A DNA stretch of 64,000 nt from contig NC_064655.1 of NCBI RefSeq assembly GCF_001723175.1, forward strand, positions 992,001-1,056,000, written 5' to 3'. The position numbers were made by a program, and so were the translations under genes. Within the stretch, counting starts at the first letter, position 1. Each line of letters starts with the position of its first letter. This document shows positions 11,243 to 22,907 of the stretch, in pieces. This stretch comes from Penicillium oxalicum. Lineage: Eukaryota > Ascomycota > Eurotiomycetes > Eurotiales > Aspergillaceae. The notes under the pieces are model-generated. The model did not search any database. It was given only the letters and a program-made list of their open reading frames with translations, and was not told where the DNA came from.

Positions 11243-12125
11243 TGTGTATGTATGTGGGGGATCTAGCGAGCGCCGAAAAGAATTTAGTCAACGAATACTT
11301 CAGCGCGAAAGGAGGTGTTGATAGCAGGAGCTTGCGCGAGTCGAGCAGTGAGGGTTGACGTGGTGGGATGGTGAGATGGTGGGAAGGCGGGCGCAAGCGG
11401 GCAGAGGTAGACGACTCAACCCCCCCACAAACCGGCAGAAAGCTCGGAAAATGAAGGGTTTGGCGTTTTTGATTTCATCTTCACGGGGGAATGAGCGGAT
11501 CAACGTACCTGGAGTACAGAGATGAGGCTGTGGTGGTAGCTGGTGGATTTTGTTGGGTCGTGAGGTCGAAGGTTCAATAGCTGCTGTGCGGCAGGCCGTC
11601 GGCCGAAAATCGTTAGCGAGGCGGTTTCCTGCCCACCCCAGATTCCCACACTGTGCCCTGAGGCCCTCACCAGCCACGAACGCAAGTCTGACTATGGTCG
11701 ACCACTACATCATCAATTGAGATGCAGATATTCGACTTGATCTAGACGGAATGTCATGCAGAATGCAACATTTACACGGGTTGGGGATTCTCTTTTTTTT
11801 TTCTCTTCGTCTGAAAAACATGACATTGCAGTCTTACATATTGGAATTGGTTCGCTCTGGCCACTTTTTACATAAATTCATTTTCCTCTCCTTCCTTTAC
11901 GGAAAGATGAGTTTCCCAGATCTATCAAAAATAGGACGACCGATGGGGGCCTAGACGCAGAGCAGAAGTATGACACAAGCCATTGCCGGGATATCAAGGC
12001 AGTTGAATCATTTTTGCTGTAGATCGATTAATGCGTACAGCGATTTTGCTGGTGAGAATGGCCAGCTGTGGAAAACCCGTCCCAGGACACCTCCTTCATC
12101 CTATGCACAAAACCCTCGTAATCAT
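11243..12125. promoter_or_regulatory. EGD2 promoter / RPL14 3' region
   Basis: About 880 bp between two head-to-tail minus-strand genes. The part next to 11242 is the EGD2 promoter and leader, the part next to 12125 the RPL14 3' flank. The 125-codon minus-strand frame at 11300-11677 lacks any family signature and lies where the leader should be, so I do not call it. Confidence 0.45.
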
Positions 12126-12922
12126 TTATGACTTGGCGGCGGCAGCCTTGACCTTGGCGTGGGACTTCTGGACCTCGTAGCGGGCCTAGCAGAAAATATT
12201 AGAGATTTGGCTGCGAGCACAAGGGGCGAGGGATCGAAAGGAAACAGTCTGGAGCAGAAAAAGAGCTGAAGGCACGATCGCATAGTCGCACGCGGTTCCA
12301 CAATGTGTCGTCCTTCGTTGCTTTCCTTTTGCACCAGCTAATTCGCATTCGTGGGTGCATAAACGTACCTGCTTGCGGAGACGCAGAACCTTGAAGCGCT
12401 CGAAGTCGGTCAGGTTCTTCCGGCGCTCAGTGCGCTCGGTCTTCTGAGCAAAGCCAGAGCTGGCCCACTTGCCATCGATCTCGTTCTTGGCCCACAGCTT
12501 CTTGACGGGGCCGGTACCGGCAGCACGGGGAAGTTGGGGGATAACGAAGTGGGTGAGAGTGGCGTGAGCGAGAGGCAGAACGTGACGGGGCACGATCTTC
12601 TGCTCCTCACCGGAGGGACCGTCGACCAGGACCTGCAGAAAAAACCACCATGTCAATACAACACATTCCATCGAGTCGGTCATTCAATCGCACGGCGCTC
12701 CTTCGAAATAATCGCGCAAGATCGTTGGTTTTTTTATTCTCGGAGTTTCGTGCGGATCGAACATATCGTCTCTTTTCTTGGAAATTCTCAACGTACACGG
12801 CGGTGGTCAACAATCTCGACGATGGCAGCGAGCTTGCCAGCGAAGGGGCCGCGGCGGATCAGGACGAGGCGGCCAACCTCGACCAGCTTCCAGGAAGCGA
12901 GCTTAACGTCGATATCGGCCAT
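12126..12922 (-). CDS. RPL14: 60S ribosomal protein L14 (eL14)
   Basis: Structural protein of the large cytosolic ribosomal subunit. Coding exons on the minus strand: 12797-12922, 12369-12632 and 12126-12185, total 149 residues. Donors are GTACGT (both) and acceptors GCAG and CTAG. The N-terminal KOW-like part reads [20 protein letters not shown] then VDHRRVLVDGP across intron 1. The eL14 body includes [16 protein letters not shown] and [13 protein letters not shown]. The tail is Lys/Ala-rich ([10 protein letters not shown]). Both introns exceed 160 nt, long for this genome and common in ribosomal protein genes. An AACCCTA element lies about 210 bp upstream of the start. Confidence 0.96.
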
Positions 12923-14222
12923 CGCGAATTTCTGGAATGTGCAGGAAAAAGTCTCAGCGGTCTGTTCTTCTTGTCTTCTCAATCGTACGGTTGTAGCAGC
13001 GGCACTCACGGTCGACCGGGTTAGGTTGTGTCGGGGGGTTGTTGTCGAAAGTGTCGGTTTGTCCAAGTCGGCTTTGCGAATTTCGGATGTGCCCACACAA
13101 CTCTCGCTTAGCGGGCCACTCGCGGCGGGTCTAGGGTTGGATTATGTCAGCCGATCCCCCAGTCCCGCATCAACATTATTCCGCCGCGGAGGTTATCTTG
13201 CGGTTTTTTTTTTCTGGGTGTGCATTGGACTTTATTCGTGTTGAATCATCGGAGTTCAATGATGCTCTACTCAAGAACACAGCTTTTCGCCACCCAAAAG
13301 CGCCTGTACCACTAACCAAGCAGCTTTCCGCATCGAAACCGTGTTTCAAAAATGATTGATGCTGGTAGGTACATACCTTTAATTGCTTGCCCATGCCCCT
13401 CGCTGCTCATATGATGCGGTAATTTGCGATTGACTCGGTGTCTGTGAGGCTCTCGCCGGAGCTCTCGATACAGCACTGTCGTATGATATTCAATTTCTTA
13501 CATATTCTGATATGCACTTCCTCATTTGATTGTCTCTCCGTGGAAACTCAAACGTTCACTGGACTAACAGCCCGAAGACTTGCAGGTGAAATCGACTGGG
13601 TTGGATTCCCTCGCCGGGCATGGCGATGGTGCCTCGTAGCCTTCTGTCATCAAGGTCGGTACTCATTCCCTTGTCCCCTCTTGCACAATCACGCGCACCT
13701 TCTCTCTTCCCCTGGCCCGATGATTAAAAACTTTATCACGCCTAGATAGTAATTGAGCTACTGGCTATGATATTACCTTTATCACCAAGATCTCTGAGGA
13801 CCAACCAATCCTTTTGACTAGCTTCTTGACCTACTCAATATTTGGATCTCGTTTCTAACGCTCCGAAGACTTTCCAGGTATCGAAACAGCTGCTCAGAAG
13901 ACTTGAAATATTGCTTCAACCAAATTCAGAAAAAATATCAAACAATTCACGCTTCTCCATCTTTTCATTGACTGTCATCGTAGTATGTCAAATAGTAGTC
14001 ATTGCACATTTTTGTGATTAAAAGAGTAGTAACCTGAGTGCCCTGCTAAAAGCATCCATGGCTTTTTCAAGCGGTGGCGTGACTGTATAAACGTGGAATC
14101 ACAATTCGAGGCACACTCATGGGCGCCATCGTCCACATGCCAACTATGTCACAATCTCAACCTATGGAAAGAGTCCTGCGAGTGTCACGGAAACGTCGCG
14201 CCGGACTTTTCTGCCTGGTTGT
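12923..14222. promoter_or_regulatory. RPL14 promoter and YIF1 3' flank
   Basis: 1.3 kb between two minus-strand genes. The part near 12923-13200 carries the RPL14 leader and promoter, with pyrimidine tracts on the minus strand. The rest is AT-rich and I see no gene in it. Confidence 0.45.
13132..13138 (-). promoter_or_regulatory. AACCCTA telobox-like element upstream of RPL14
   Basis: The plus strand reads TAGGGTT, so AACCCTA on the coding strand, about 210 bp before the RPL14 start. Telomere-repeat-like boxes bound by Tbf1-type factors are known in ribosomal protein promoters of many ascomycetes. A single seven-base match could be chance; its position and orientation make it plausible. Confidence 0.45.
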
Positions 14223-15426
14223 TCACGAGCTGGCGCTCTTGCCCACCGTGGAAGGTCCCTCTCGACTCAGAACCCACATAAACACGAATTGGATCAAGTA
14301 CGAATATATGAACAGGAACTGTGTCCGACGGTTTCGCTGAGAGCGAGCAACAGTGTGCATACCGCCATTGCGCATCGTCGAGTCGGTCGAATCGGGAAGC
14401 AGCACATACTTGAGTGAACGAAGCTACCATTGACCATTGGGTTAGCTGTGGCTCCATTTGGGGAAGATCATTGATGGTCCAACCCTCTCTCCGACTTACC
14501 AGGAAGAACGCATTCGCCAAGAAGGTGTACACAAAGACCGTCCAGCCGACCCATCCACTTGTGCCTCGTTCGGGTGTGAGGATTTCAGAGGCCACCAAGG
14601 TGATGATGATACCAACAAACTTGTATCCAGAGTATGCGACTAAGTCCAGAAGCTGGGAGTCGTTGTTGATACTCAGAATGTACATGGCCATTTTCAAGCA
14701 GAGAATTTCGAAGACGATGACTGCAATGGCTGTAGTCGTGATTGATCCCAGTAGTTCGGGGTGGAAGTTACCACGGAATCCAGCCAGTAGCACTGACAAC
14801 AGAATGTATGTGACGAGCGCCATGACGGGGATGTACATATCCGGGGAGTTGAGATCGTCCCGCGGTGGTAGGAACATGGATGAATATTGCTGTTGAATGA
14901 TTTGACCGTTGGGACCGGTAGCATTTCCGGCGACTCTAGCTTGTTGGCGCGACCAGGGCTTGTGTCGCCATGGAAAGAGGACGAGGGCGAGTTTCCGCAA
15001 AACGTATGAGTTGGACACATTGAAGTAATGTTTCAAAGCCGGAATCGACACGTAGCGATTGAACTGAAGGTTCCCATTAGCTCGAAATTTGAAGAGTACA
15101 ACCTCTAGTCTTCTTCAGTCTGAACTCACATTTTGCTCCATGTACTCTTGGCCAGCCTTCATGGCAGTCTGCCCAACTTGGAATCCCATTTGTGCGGTAG
15201 GGTCACTCATAAAGCCCCCAAACCCAGGGCCATAGGCACCGCCGCCTCCTTGTGCAGATGAAGGCTGGTATGGATTACCTCCCCCGCCATATCCGGCGTT
15301 TGGAGTCTGCTGGGATGACGGAGGCGGTGGTGAGCGCATCATTGGAACGGTGGACACATGTTGCGGGACAGGGTGATGAAGAGGCGGCGATTGCGCAGGC
15401 GGTGGTGCGAAGGAGCCCCGGTACAT
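14223..15426 (-). CDS. YIF1: Yif1 family ER-Golgi membrane protein
   Basis: Yif1 forms a complex with Yip1 and Ypt GTPases and is needed for budding and fusion of ER-derived COPII vesicles. Coding exons on the minus strand: 15130-15426, 14500-15063 and 14223-14423, total 353 residues. Donors are GTGAGT and GTAAGT; acceptors TTCAG and GGTAG. Residues 1-90 are a cytosolic Pro/Gly/Gln-rich tail. The Yif1 signature follows (FNRYVSIPALKHYFNVSNSY, then SMFLPPRDDLNSPDMYIP). Five membrane segments come next, at about residues 185-345, starting VMALVTYILLSVLLAGF. The final exon restores the family motif LRSLKYVLLPD. It shares a short divergent promoter with the SRP receptor gene. Confidence 0.93.
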
Positions 15427-15776
15427 GATGGACTCTGAAATGGAATTCTCAGGAGAGAGAAATCGTGTGAGGTGGATCGAGAGGACTTGGCCACGCTAGA
15501 AGCTGAGGACGCCGGGACGTTACGGGGGTGTTGAATGTTGAATGGTTGTGGGGGGGAAATGAAGAGGTACTCGAAGCAAAAGGTGTTCCAACGTGGCTCA
15601 TGTCCGCTCTCCGAGCTTCAGTCGCGCCGGTTCTCTGGCTCGGTCCGCCACCGCGGAACTTTCCCACCACGCTCAGCTTGGGTCTCGCCTCTCACCCCCA
15701 CCTCACTCAACCTCCAGCACTTCCCCTTTCTGTCCGACTTAATCAACCTGGATATTGTTCGCAGAGGATTCGCACC
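15427..15776. promoter_or_regulatory. Bidirectional promoter, YIF1 / SRP receptor alpha
   Basis: Only 350 bp separate the two start codons of divergently transcribed genes, so both promoters must overlap here. The right half is C/T-rich on the plus strand, as expected for the leader of the plus-strand gene. Both products act at the ER and early secretory pathway, so shared regulation is plausible but not shown. Confidence 0.6.
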
Positions 15777-17892
15777 ATGTTGGAGGCCTTTGAGATTTTG
15801 ACCACATCCGGCGTGGTGCTATGGTCCAAGTCATATGCCCCAGTGGGGTCCCATGTGATCAACAGCCTCATCAACGATGTATTTATCGAGGAAAAGGTCG
15901 TTCCCCAGAACGGCCCTGTGGGTGGAGCCTCACCAGTTTTCAAGAAGGAGAAGTACACTTTGAAATGGAAGAGGATCAAGGAATTCAATCTCATTTTTGT
16001 GGTACGTTCGGCCTGTCGCATACCACCTGTCGCGTGGCCCCATTGACCCCCCCCCCCCCCCCCCCCCCCAAGTCGCAAGGCTGACATCGTTCACTTAAGG
16101 CCGTCTATCAATCGCTATTGCATCTTGGATGGATTGACAAGCTGCTGGAGAACATCTCGACAATCTTTATTGACGTCTACAAAGACCAACTCAAGGGGAG
16201 CCGTGCCCGGATTACAGCCTACAAGTTTGATGCATACTTTGAGCAACAAGTGCGCGAATTGGAGGACAATGTCGGCGGTATTGCAGACGTGCCTTCGGTT
16301 GGTACGGGCGACAAGAAAGACGCACTTGTTTCGTCTGACAATGGAGGACCACCTCCACCGCCAGTGCCGGGTCTCATCAAAGGTATGTCCACCCCTAGGA
16401 CTCTCGGGGGTCTCCCAAAGGCCTGGAAATTGACAACCTGAAAGCGCAGTATCAAGCTGCGCACGCAGGGGCGACCTCTGACGAGGCCACCCCACCCGGA
16501 ACCCCTGACATTTCTCGAACCTCGACTCCTGTCACGGGTCACCTTCTCGCCGGCAAGGCTGGGCCCGGGGGCCGGGTTTCTCGCCGCGCACGAAAAGCCG
16601 CCAATGCTAGCGCCAATGCCTCCTCCGGCGATGAATACTCTCGCAAAGGAGGGAAATCTACCCCCAAAAGCTCCGCGAAGAAGATGCGCAAATGGGATGC
16701 CGATGGGTTTGCCGACGAGGACGATGGCGCGGTTTTGGATTATTCGGCACCAGCAGATGAGACGAGTGGTCATGCCCCCGTCGTCGAGGCCGTTTCCCAG
16801 GAAGATATGGGCCACAGGACTGGGAAGGGCCAGTTCGTCCTGAAAGACTTGGGAGATGAGGTTCACAACATTCTGGATAATGCCGATGCAGAGAAGAGCA
16901 AGGACTCGGCGCCTTCGGGTATGGTAGGCTCCGGATTCAATGCAATCGGCGGATTCTTCCGCAACATTGTCGGTGGCAAGGTCCTCACAGAGGCAGACCT
17001 CCAAAAGCCACTGAAAGCGATGGAGGACCACTTGCTCAAGAAGAACGTTGCCCGAGAGGCCGCTGTGCGTCTTTGTGAAGGTGTTGAGCGCGAGCTTGTT
17101 GGAAAAAAGACTGCAAACTTCCAGAGCGTCGACGCCGCACTCCGCATCGCGATGGAGGCATCACTGCGCAAGATTTTGACACCCACCTCCTCGCTTGATC
17201 TTCTTCGCGAGATCAACGCGGTGACTGCGCCTACTACGAAGCAGCAAGCCCCGCGCCCCTACGTCATGTCCATCGTTGGTGTCAACGGCGTCGGCAAGTC
17301 AACAAATCTGAGCAAAATCTGCTTTTTCTTGTTGCAAAACAATTACCGTGTCCTCATTGCAGCTTGCGATACCTTCCGGTCCGGTGCCGTCGAGCAATTG
17401 CGTGTTCACGCACGCAACCTGAAAGAACTCAGTGCGCGTGAGAATGTCGGAGAGGTGGAGCTGTACGAGAAGGGATACGGAAAGGACGCAGCCAACGTTG
17501 CCAAGGATGCAGTCGCGTACGGCGCGGCGAACAAGTTTGATGTTGTCTTGATCGATACCGCCGGCCGCCGCCACAACGATCAACGACTCATGTCTTCCCT
17601 GGAAAAGTTCGCCAAGTTCGCTCAGCCTGACAAAATTTTTATGGTTGGTGAGGCTCTGGTTGGAACCGACAGTGTCATGCAAGCGCGCAATTTCAACCAG
17701 GCCTTTGGCAGCGGACGGAACTTGGATGGATTTATCATCAGCAAGTGTGATACCGTTGGTGACATGGTCGGCACACTGGTGAGCATGGTCCATGCCACCG
17801 GTATTCCCATTGTCTTCTTGGGAGTAGGACAGCACTATGGGGATTTGCGAGGATTGAGTGTTCCTTGGGCTGTGAACCTGCTGATGAAGTAG
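15777..17892 (+). CDS. SRP101: Signal recognition particle receptor subunit alpha
   Basis: GTPase docking protein that receives the SRP-ribosome complex at the ER membrane. Coding exons: 15777-16001, 16100-16382 and 16445-17892, total 651 residues. The N-terminal SRX longin-like domain (about 1-160) binds the beta subunit. A charged linker (Pro, Ser/Thr, Lys) follows. The NG domain begins near residue 290; its GTPase motifs are GVNGVGKST (about 448), DTFRSGAVEQL, DTAGRRH (about 540), SKCDTVGD (about 601) and GVGQHYGDL. G4 reads SKCD instead of TKxD, which is usual for eukaryotic SRP receptors. Intron 1 contains a 23-base C run. The last 13 codons fall in a 168-bp direct tandem duplication, whose second copy is non-coding. 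Confidence 0.95.
16047..16069 (+). repeat. Poly-C tract (23 C) in SRP receptor intron 1
   Basis: Unbroken run of 23 C on the plus (sense) strand, between the branch-site region and the donor of a 98-nt intron. It takes almost a quarter of the intron. The length may be uncertain because such runs are hard to sequence. Confidence 0.85.
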
Positions 17893-18187
17893 GCGAGGAC
17901 AAGACGATGGATCGCTATAAGGTTACCGTACAGTGTACAGGCACAGTGTATGAAATCGTGGAGTTCTTCCAGATCCATTAGGTTTTCACGAATTTTTGTA
18001 GCTCATACCATGTGATAAAGATTGAGTGTTCCTTGGGCTGTGAACCTGCTGATGAAGTAGGCGAGGACAAGACGATGGATCGCTATAAGGTTACCGTACA
18101 GTGTACAGGCACAGTGTATGAAATCGTGGAGTTCTTCCAGATCCATTAGGTTTTCACGAATTTTTGTAGCTCATACCATGTGATAAA
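17852..18187 (+). repeat. Perfect 168-bp direct tandem duplication
   Basis: Copy 1 is 17852-18019 and copy 2 is 18020-18187. By eye the two are identical over 168 bases. The unit starts 41 bases before the end of the SRP receptor coding region and includes the TAG stop and about 127 bases of 3' flank. The second copy therefore repeats the last codons and stop without a gene. Identity implies a very recent event or an assembly duplication. Confidence 0.95.
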
Positions 18188-18448
18188 ATTTCGGACTCAT
18201 CGGCCTACCACTCTTCTTTGCTTTATCAGGCTTCACAGCCCCGAGTAACTATGTACCTTGTAGAGGACTGGATGGATGCCGGTTTTGCAAATGGTACACC
18301 GCCCAGATATTAATAGGCAAGGACTGGAGTAATATTATCGCTTGCACACAAGATGACCGTCTCAGCATCTAGCTTGATATTGAAGCCAAAAAAAAAAGCA
18401 AAATTTCAAAAATGCAACTTCGCCCATGAAGGGGGAAGTCGAAGTATT

Positions 18449-18520
18449 TGACCTACGCAGGGGTCGAACCTGCAATCTCTTGATTCGTAGTCAAGCGCCT
18501 TGCCATTGGGCCAGCAGGCC
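18449..18520 (-). tRNA. tRNA-Arg (anticodon ACG)
   Basis: On the minus strand the sequence folds as a full cloverleaf without an intron. The 5' acceptor arm GGCCTGC pairs with the 3' GTAGGTC (two G-U pairs), followed by an A discriminator at 18449. The anticodon stem CTTGA/TCAAG closes the loop CTACGAA, giving ACG, which reads CGU and, as inosine, CGC and CGA. The T arm is GCAGG-TTCGACC-CCTGC, with a canonical TTCGA. A T-run lies about 40 bases downstream on that strand. Confidence 0.93.
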
Positions 18521-20140
18521 AATTGATGAATGTGTGAATAAAATTTGGTTATACAGACCAAAAAACATTATGGGGCTCTGTCCACCCTCGTCGATTCGCG
18601 GGATTTCAAGAACCCAGACCCACTTCGCTTGCCGACTCGGGCAAAGCAATCCGGCGATTGGAACCTTTTCAAACAGGCCGTATGCAAGTTCCATTCATTT
18701 GTATTAGTTCAAATGGCTGTTTTCGGTTTTCTATTGGCATTGTATATGCTCCATATCGTATAATCTTCAATATTTTGCCGCAAGAATTCGCCTGTGGGTG
18801 GTCTCCAGTGGACAGTGTCAGCTAGTCATAGATTTCACCAACCATGACATCCACACGTAGCTAATTGCGTTGCATTTTCCTTGATAATGAGCCCAATCAG
18901 CACCTAGAGTCAGCGTTTGAAGTACGACTAACCTTTCAACTGTTCCAGTTTCCAGCTGACCCAATTGCAGTACCTGAATAGGCGACAAGCATTTAATGAC
19001 GGAATACATCGCTGGCGCGGAGTCCAACTCTTTGGTGTTCTCTCTGAGAATCAGGTATCCTGAACCTAGCTAGGATCATTTCTCTGTGATCAACGAATCT
19101 TGTCGCACACTTCATCCTCCAGAAGGCGCTTTTCACTTCGAAGGGGGAATTCAAAGGCCCTTGATGGATAAGATGGGTGCAAGGGAAATAGTCTGGAGAC
19201 CCTGGCCTTAATAGGTCGGCCCTGAGCAAGTCGGTAAATTGACTGTCATGTGTGCACGTTGATAGAGACATATTTCAATCCACACGCCCATACGAGCCAC
19301 ATGGAATGGTGTCAACCCAGGACCGCAAATTGCGACTCCGACTCGTTGTGTCTGTGAAAAGCCGAGTTTGAGCCCAGTTGATTTATTCTCATGCCCTCGA
19401 GAACATCTCAGGTGTCGGGACGCGTTCGGGGTTATGGTGCTTTCTCTGGTAAGATCTACGACTCAGGATAACCGGATATTTAAGGTGTTTGCAGAAGAGG
19501 CCTAGGCGACCATAGCGACTGTAGTAAGTGGGTACCTGCATTGGACTATCCAGACTACTAGTCAAGACCTGATACCTAGCGACCCGTTTGTTGGATTATT
19601 TATCGATAAAGTGTATACTATGGTCGCAGGAGTTCGGCCCAGATGTATCTCCTCCCCTCAACCATGATACTATGATCACAATGGAGGATGTTGTGATGCG
19701 TATTGAAGGCTCTTGGCAGGGCTACTTTAACGGTGGAGCGCTAGTCCAGATGCGCTCGCCGCCCGGGCCGAGGCTTACATCATATTTTGGGCAGGCACCC
19801 ATGCCGCCTGAGGCAGCCATGGTCAGCCCCAAGCCGGTTCCGCGGATCTTCCCAGCCGCGTTGATCTCAAAACGGCTATTGTTCAAGGTTGGTTTCCCAC
19901 CCCACGTCAACTACCTCCCTTGCAAAGCTGTCTTGGACCTCGAAGAGATCCGCTGCACCTCTTCTTTTACCCGAAGCCTGCATTTCCACATTGAGGTTCT
20001 CTGTGGGCTCGAAGATCGATCATCCAAGGTCCTGGGATTGCGACAGGAGTGACGAGGCGACCAGCCTCATCTAGTCACAGCGTTGAGGGTTCATCCAGCC
20101 TCTTCGCCTTGACATCTTCTTTACTCCGACACACTTCGCA
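18521..20140. other. Intergenic region, one unresolved fragment
   Basis: 1.6 kb between the tRNA and the MFS gene. Most of it shows no coding signal. A minus-strand open stretch at 19722-19910 has glycine-rich, protein-like composition (GTGLGLTMAASGGMGACPKY), but no start, no upstream exon and no family that I can name. It may be a decayed gene piece or chance. The 154-codon plus-strand frame over the same bases has no recognisable motif. Confidence 0.4.
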
Positions 20141-21936
20141 ATGACGGCCTCAGAATCCACCCAGATTCACCGTCGCTCCTCCACGCAGCATTACCAAACA
20201 TTTGACACTCCGCCGCCCAAGTCGCGCGGCCGTCCCAATTCGGGCCAGTCGGGTTCGTCGGGCGACGCCTCGCACGATCAAAATGACCACAATGAGTTGT
20301 CCAACACCAACTCACCGCTGCCCAAGAAGCAAATGGCAGTGCTCGCGATGATCGCCCTAGCAGAGCAGACTGCTCTTAATTCGATCAGTCCTTACCTTCC
20401 ACACATGGCGTCCACATTCCCGGAGGTTGAACCTGGCCAGGTGGGAGTATATGTGGGGACAATCGCATCGGCCTTTGCTCTGGCTCAGCTTGCAACAAAT
20501 TACTACTGGGGCTGGTTGTCGGATCGGATCGGACGGAAGCCGGTCATTCTTCTGGGCACCATGTTGACCGCGATGTGCTTTGTTGCTTTTGGCTTTTGCA
20601 AGACCTTGTGGCAGGCCGTGCTTGTGCAAGCACTCATGGGAGTCGTGAACGGCAATCAGGGACTTGTGTCTACCTGTCTGGGCGAGATCACGGACCGGAG
20701 CAACCAATCGCAGGCATTCACGTACCTCCCAGTTCTGTACGGACTGGGAGGTATCACGGGCCCCCTTCTGGGAGGCTTGCTGGTCTTCGAGCGAAATCCG
20801 CTCACTGGCAAGGCGAGCACCTATCCATACTTGGCTCCGAATCTGTTTGCCGCCGCCATCCTGCTGCTGGACTTTATTTTGACGGCAATCTTCTTGGAAG
20901 AGAGCTTAGAAGACGCGGATACCCTGCCACGACTGAGCAAGAGATTTCGCAGCCTCTTCACGTGGCTGTGGCAATTCACCGGGCTATCGAGGCACCCGAC
21001 CTACACTCGATTGCCCCGAACATCTACTTCACCTTCTTCGCACCGCGGTTCTGCCGATGCTGAAGACCACGACAGCGACCTGGACTCTGCATCAGAAGTA
21101 TCCAGCCAGCAGGAACCACCAGCCCAACACTTGACGTGGGAGGAACTATTTTCCAGAGATACCATTCTCCTTCTCTTGACATATCTCATCTTTGCATTCT
21201 GCAATGTGTCTTTTAACTCCTTGTTTCCCATCTTCGCCCAGGCCAACCCGCCGGAAGGCCGTCATTTGACCCCCTCCGAGATTGGCCTTGCGCAAGGATT
21301 TGCAGGCGTGGTGACTATTGTGTTTCAAATCTGTGTATTCAACCGGTTGCGCGACAAGATGGGCAACCGATGGTCCTACCGAGCTGGTCTCTTTGGTTTC
21401 GTTGTTTCTTTTGTCTTGATGCCTTTTGTAGGCTACAAGGGTGATGATGAGAATGGATTGACTCGCAAGTCTGCTCTCATGGCCGTAGAAATCTGTTTTG
21501 TGTTGTTGGTCAAGACGGTCGCGTCAGTGGGCGGATTGACCAGTGCCTTGTTGTTGGTGCGTATTATCATCCATCCTCCTTCCTCTCCTCCCTCACATGA
21601 CCCAGGACTGCGTCGAAATCTAATCAATGATGACAGATCACCAACACGGCACCAAACAATGCGGTCCTAGGTGCACTCAACGGTCTTGCTCAAACCCTCT
21701 CCGCGGCTGGGCGTGCCATTGGACCCTTCTTGTCCGGTGGGCTCTTCTCTCTTACAGCGAAGATCCAACCCAAGGGAGAAGCCATCGCCTTTGGGGTCTT
21801 TGGAGCTGTATCATTCATTGGGTTCATCATGAGCTTTGGGATCCGCGGTCGGTCTCTCGAAGCGGAGGGCTGGGTCTCTGATGAGGATGATGATACCGAC
21901 AAATCGGACGAAGAGAATGAGATTCCTGAAGCTTGA
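20141..21936 (+). CDS. MFS transporter, YCR023C/ZIFL-like
   Basis: Twelve-helix secondary transporter. Exons 20141-21556 and 21637-21936, total 571 residues; intron donor GTGCGT, acceptor ACAG. The N-terminal 60 residues are Ser/His/Asn-rich and cytosolic. Helix 1 starts at KKQMAVLAMIALAEQTALNS. The MFS loop 2-3 signature GWLSDRIGRKPVILLG is at about residues 124-139. A long hydrophilic Ser/Asp loop between helices 6 and 7 (about 270-325) and an acidic C-terminal tail (DEDDDTDKSDEENE) are visible. The order of motifs fits the fungal group that includes yeast YCR023C and plant ZIF-like carriers, a vacuolar-type branch; the substrate cannot be read from sequence. It is not next to any biosynthetic genes. 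Confidence 0.88.
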
Positions 21937-22889
21937 ACGGTTGCAGACTGGATCTCAGTTTCCGACACATAGGCTCTCCTGTATTGTACGAAACAAACAA
22001 AGCTGCCGCTACGACGTCACGATTTTCCCACCTGGTCTAAGCCGCATTTTCCACCCACAAATGTGCAAAGGTGTGGGGTTGTTCCCTACAGAAATCAGCA
22101 ACGCATTCTTTCTCCGGCGCTCGTTATAGGAATCTTTGAGACTTGGTGTATTTGTGCATTTGACTCCGATGGAACTCGGTTGGAACTCGACTGACAAACA
22201 CAGGTTTCACGGGGAAGCCGTATTTCTCATCTGTGATTTTTCTCTCCATCACTTGAACACTGTTGTCGACCTCTTTTGGGCCAGAGCTCTGATTCAATCT
22301 GTATTTCATGAATGGGAGTGCTCCAGGTTCCTTTTTCATATTGTTTCCCCCTCCCTCAACAGCATCGCTAGATTTTGACATTGGTTCATTTCTCAATCAT
22401 TTCCATCTGGGAAAAGTGTTTTTTTTTTCTCTTTTGAGACGGTCCACCTCGATGAGATGGATCTTCCATGAAGGCCAGATGGACCGATCTGAGTCTGATC
22501 ATAGAATTTCAGGGCACCGGGTATCTTCCCGATGATCTAGAGACAAGTCCAGGTTTTTTCAATCCATACTCGCGTCAGATTTCAGTCAGCAGGGTACACA
22601 ATGAGACGACTATGTAGTCGAATCGTCATCGCCCAGTAGAGAGGGCTGATTGGAGAGCGTCTTTGTTTCTTTTGGTGAATAGGTCAACTCGATTTCACCG
22701 AAGATGATCTAATGACAACCCAGCCCATGAGTCAGTGGTCAATTTAACACAGAACCGTTTACCCCAAGTGCCACAGCTACTAATATCCCAAACCGATTTC
22801 CCTTTTCGTTCGTGTATTTCCACGTGAATTGTATAATCTACAGAAGGAAGGAAGCAAAAACAGCAAACAATAATGGAATTCAAAAAAGA

Positions 22890-22907
22890 CCCCCCCCCCC
22901 CCCCCCC
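22890..22907 (+). repeat. Poly-C tract (18 C)
   Basis: Run of 18 C on the plus strand in non-coding DNA, directly after an A-rich stretch. Confidence 0.8.

Noticed and set aside
11300..11677. 125-codon minus-strand frame upstream of EGD2
   Set aside because: Lies in the expected leader/promoter of EGD2 and shows no family signature.
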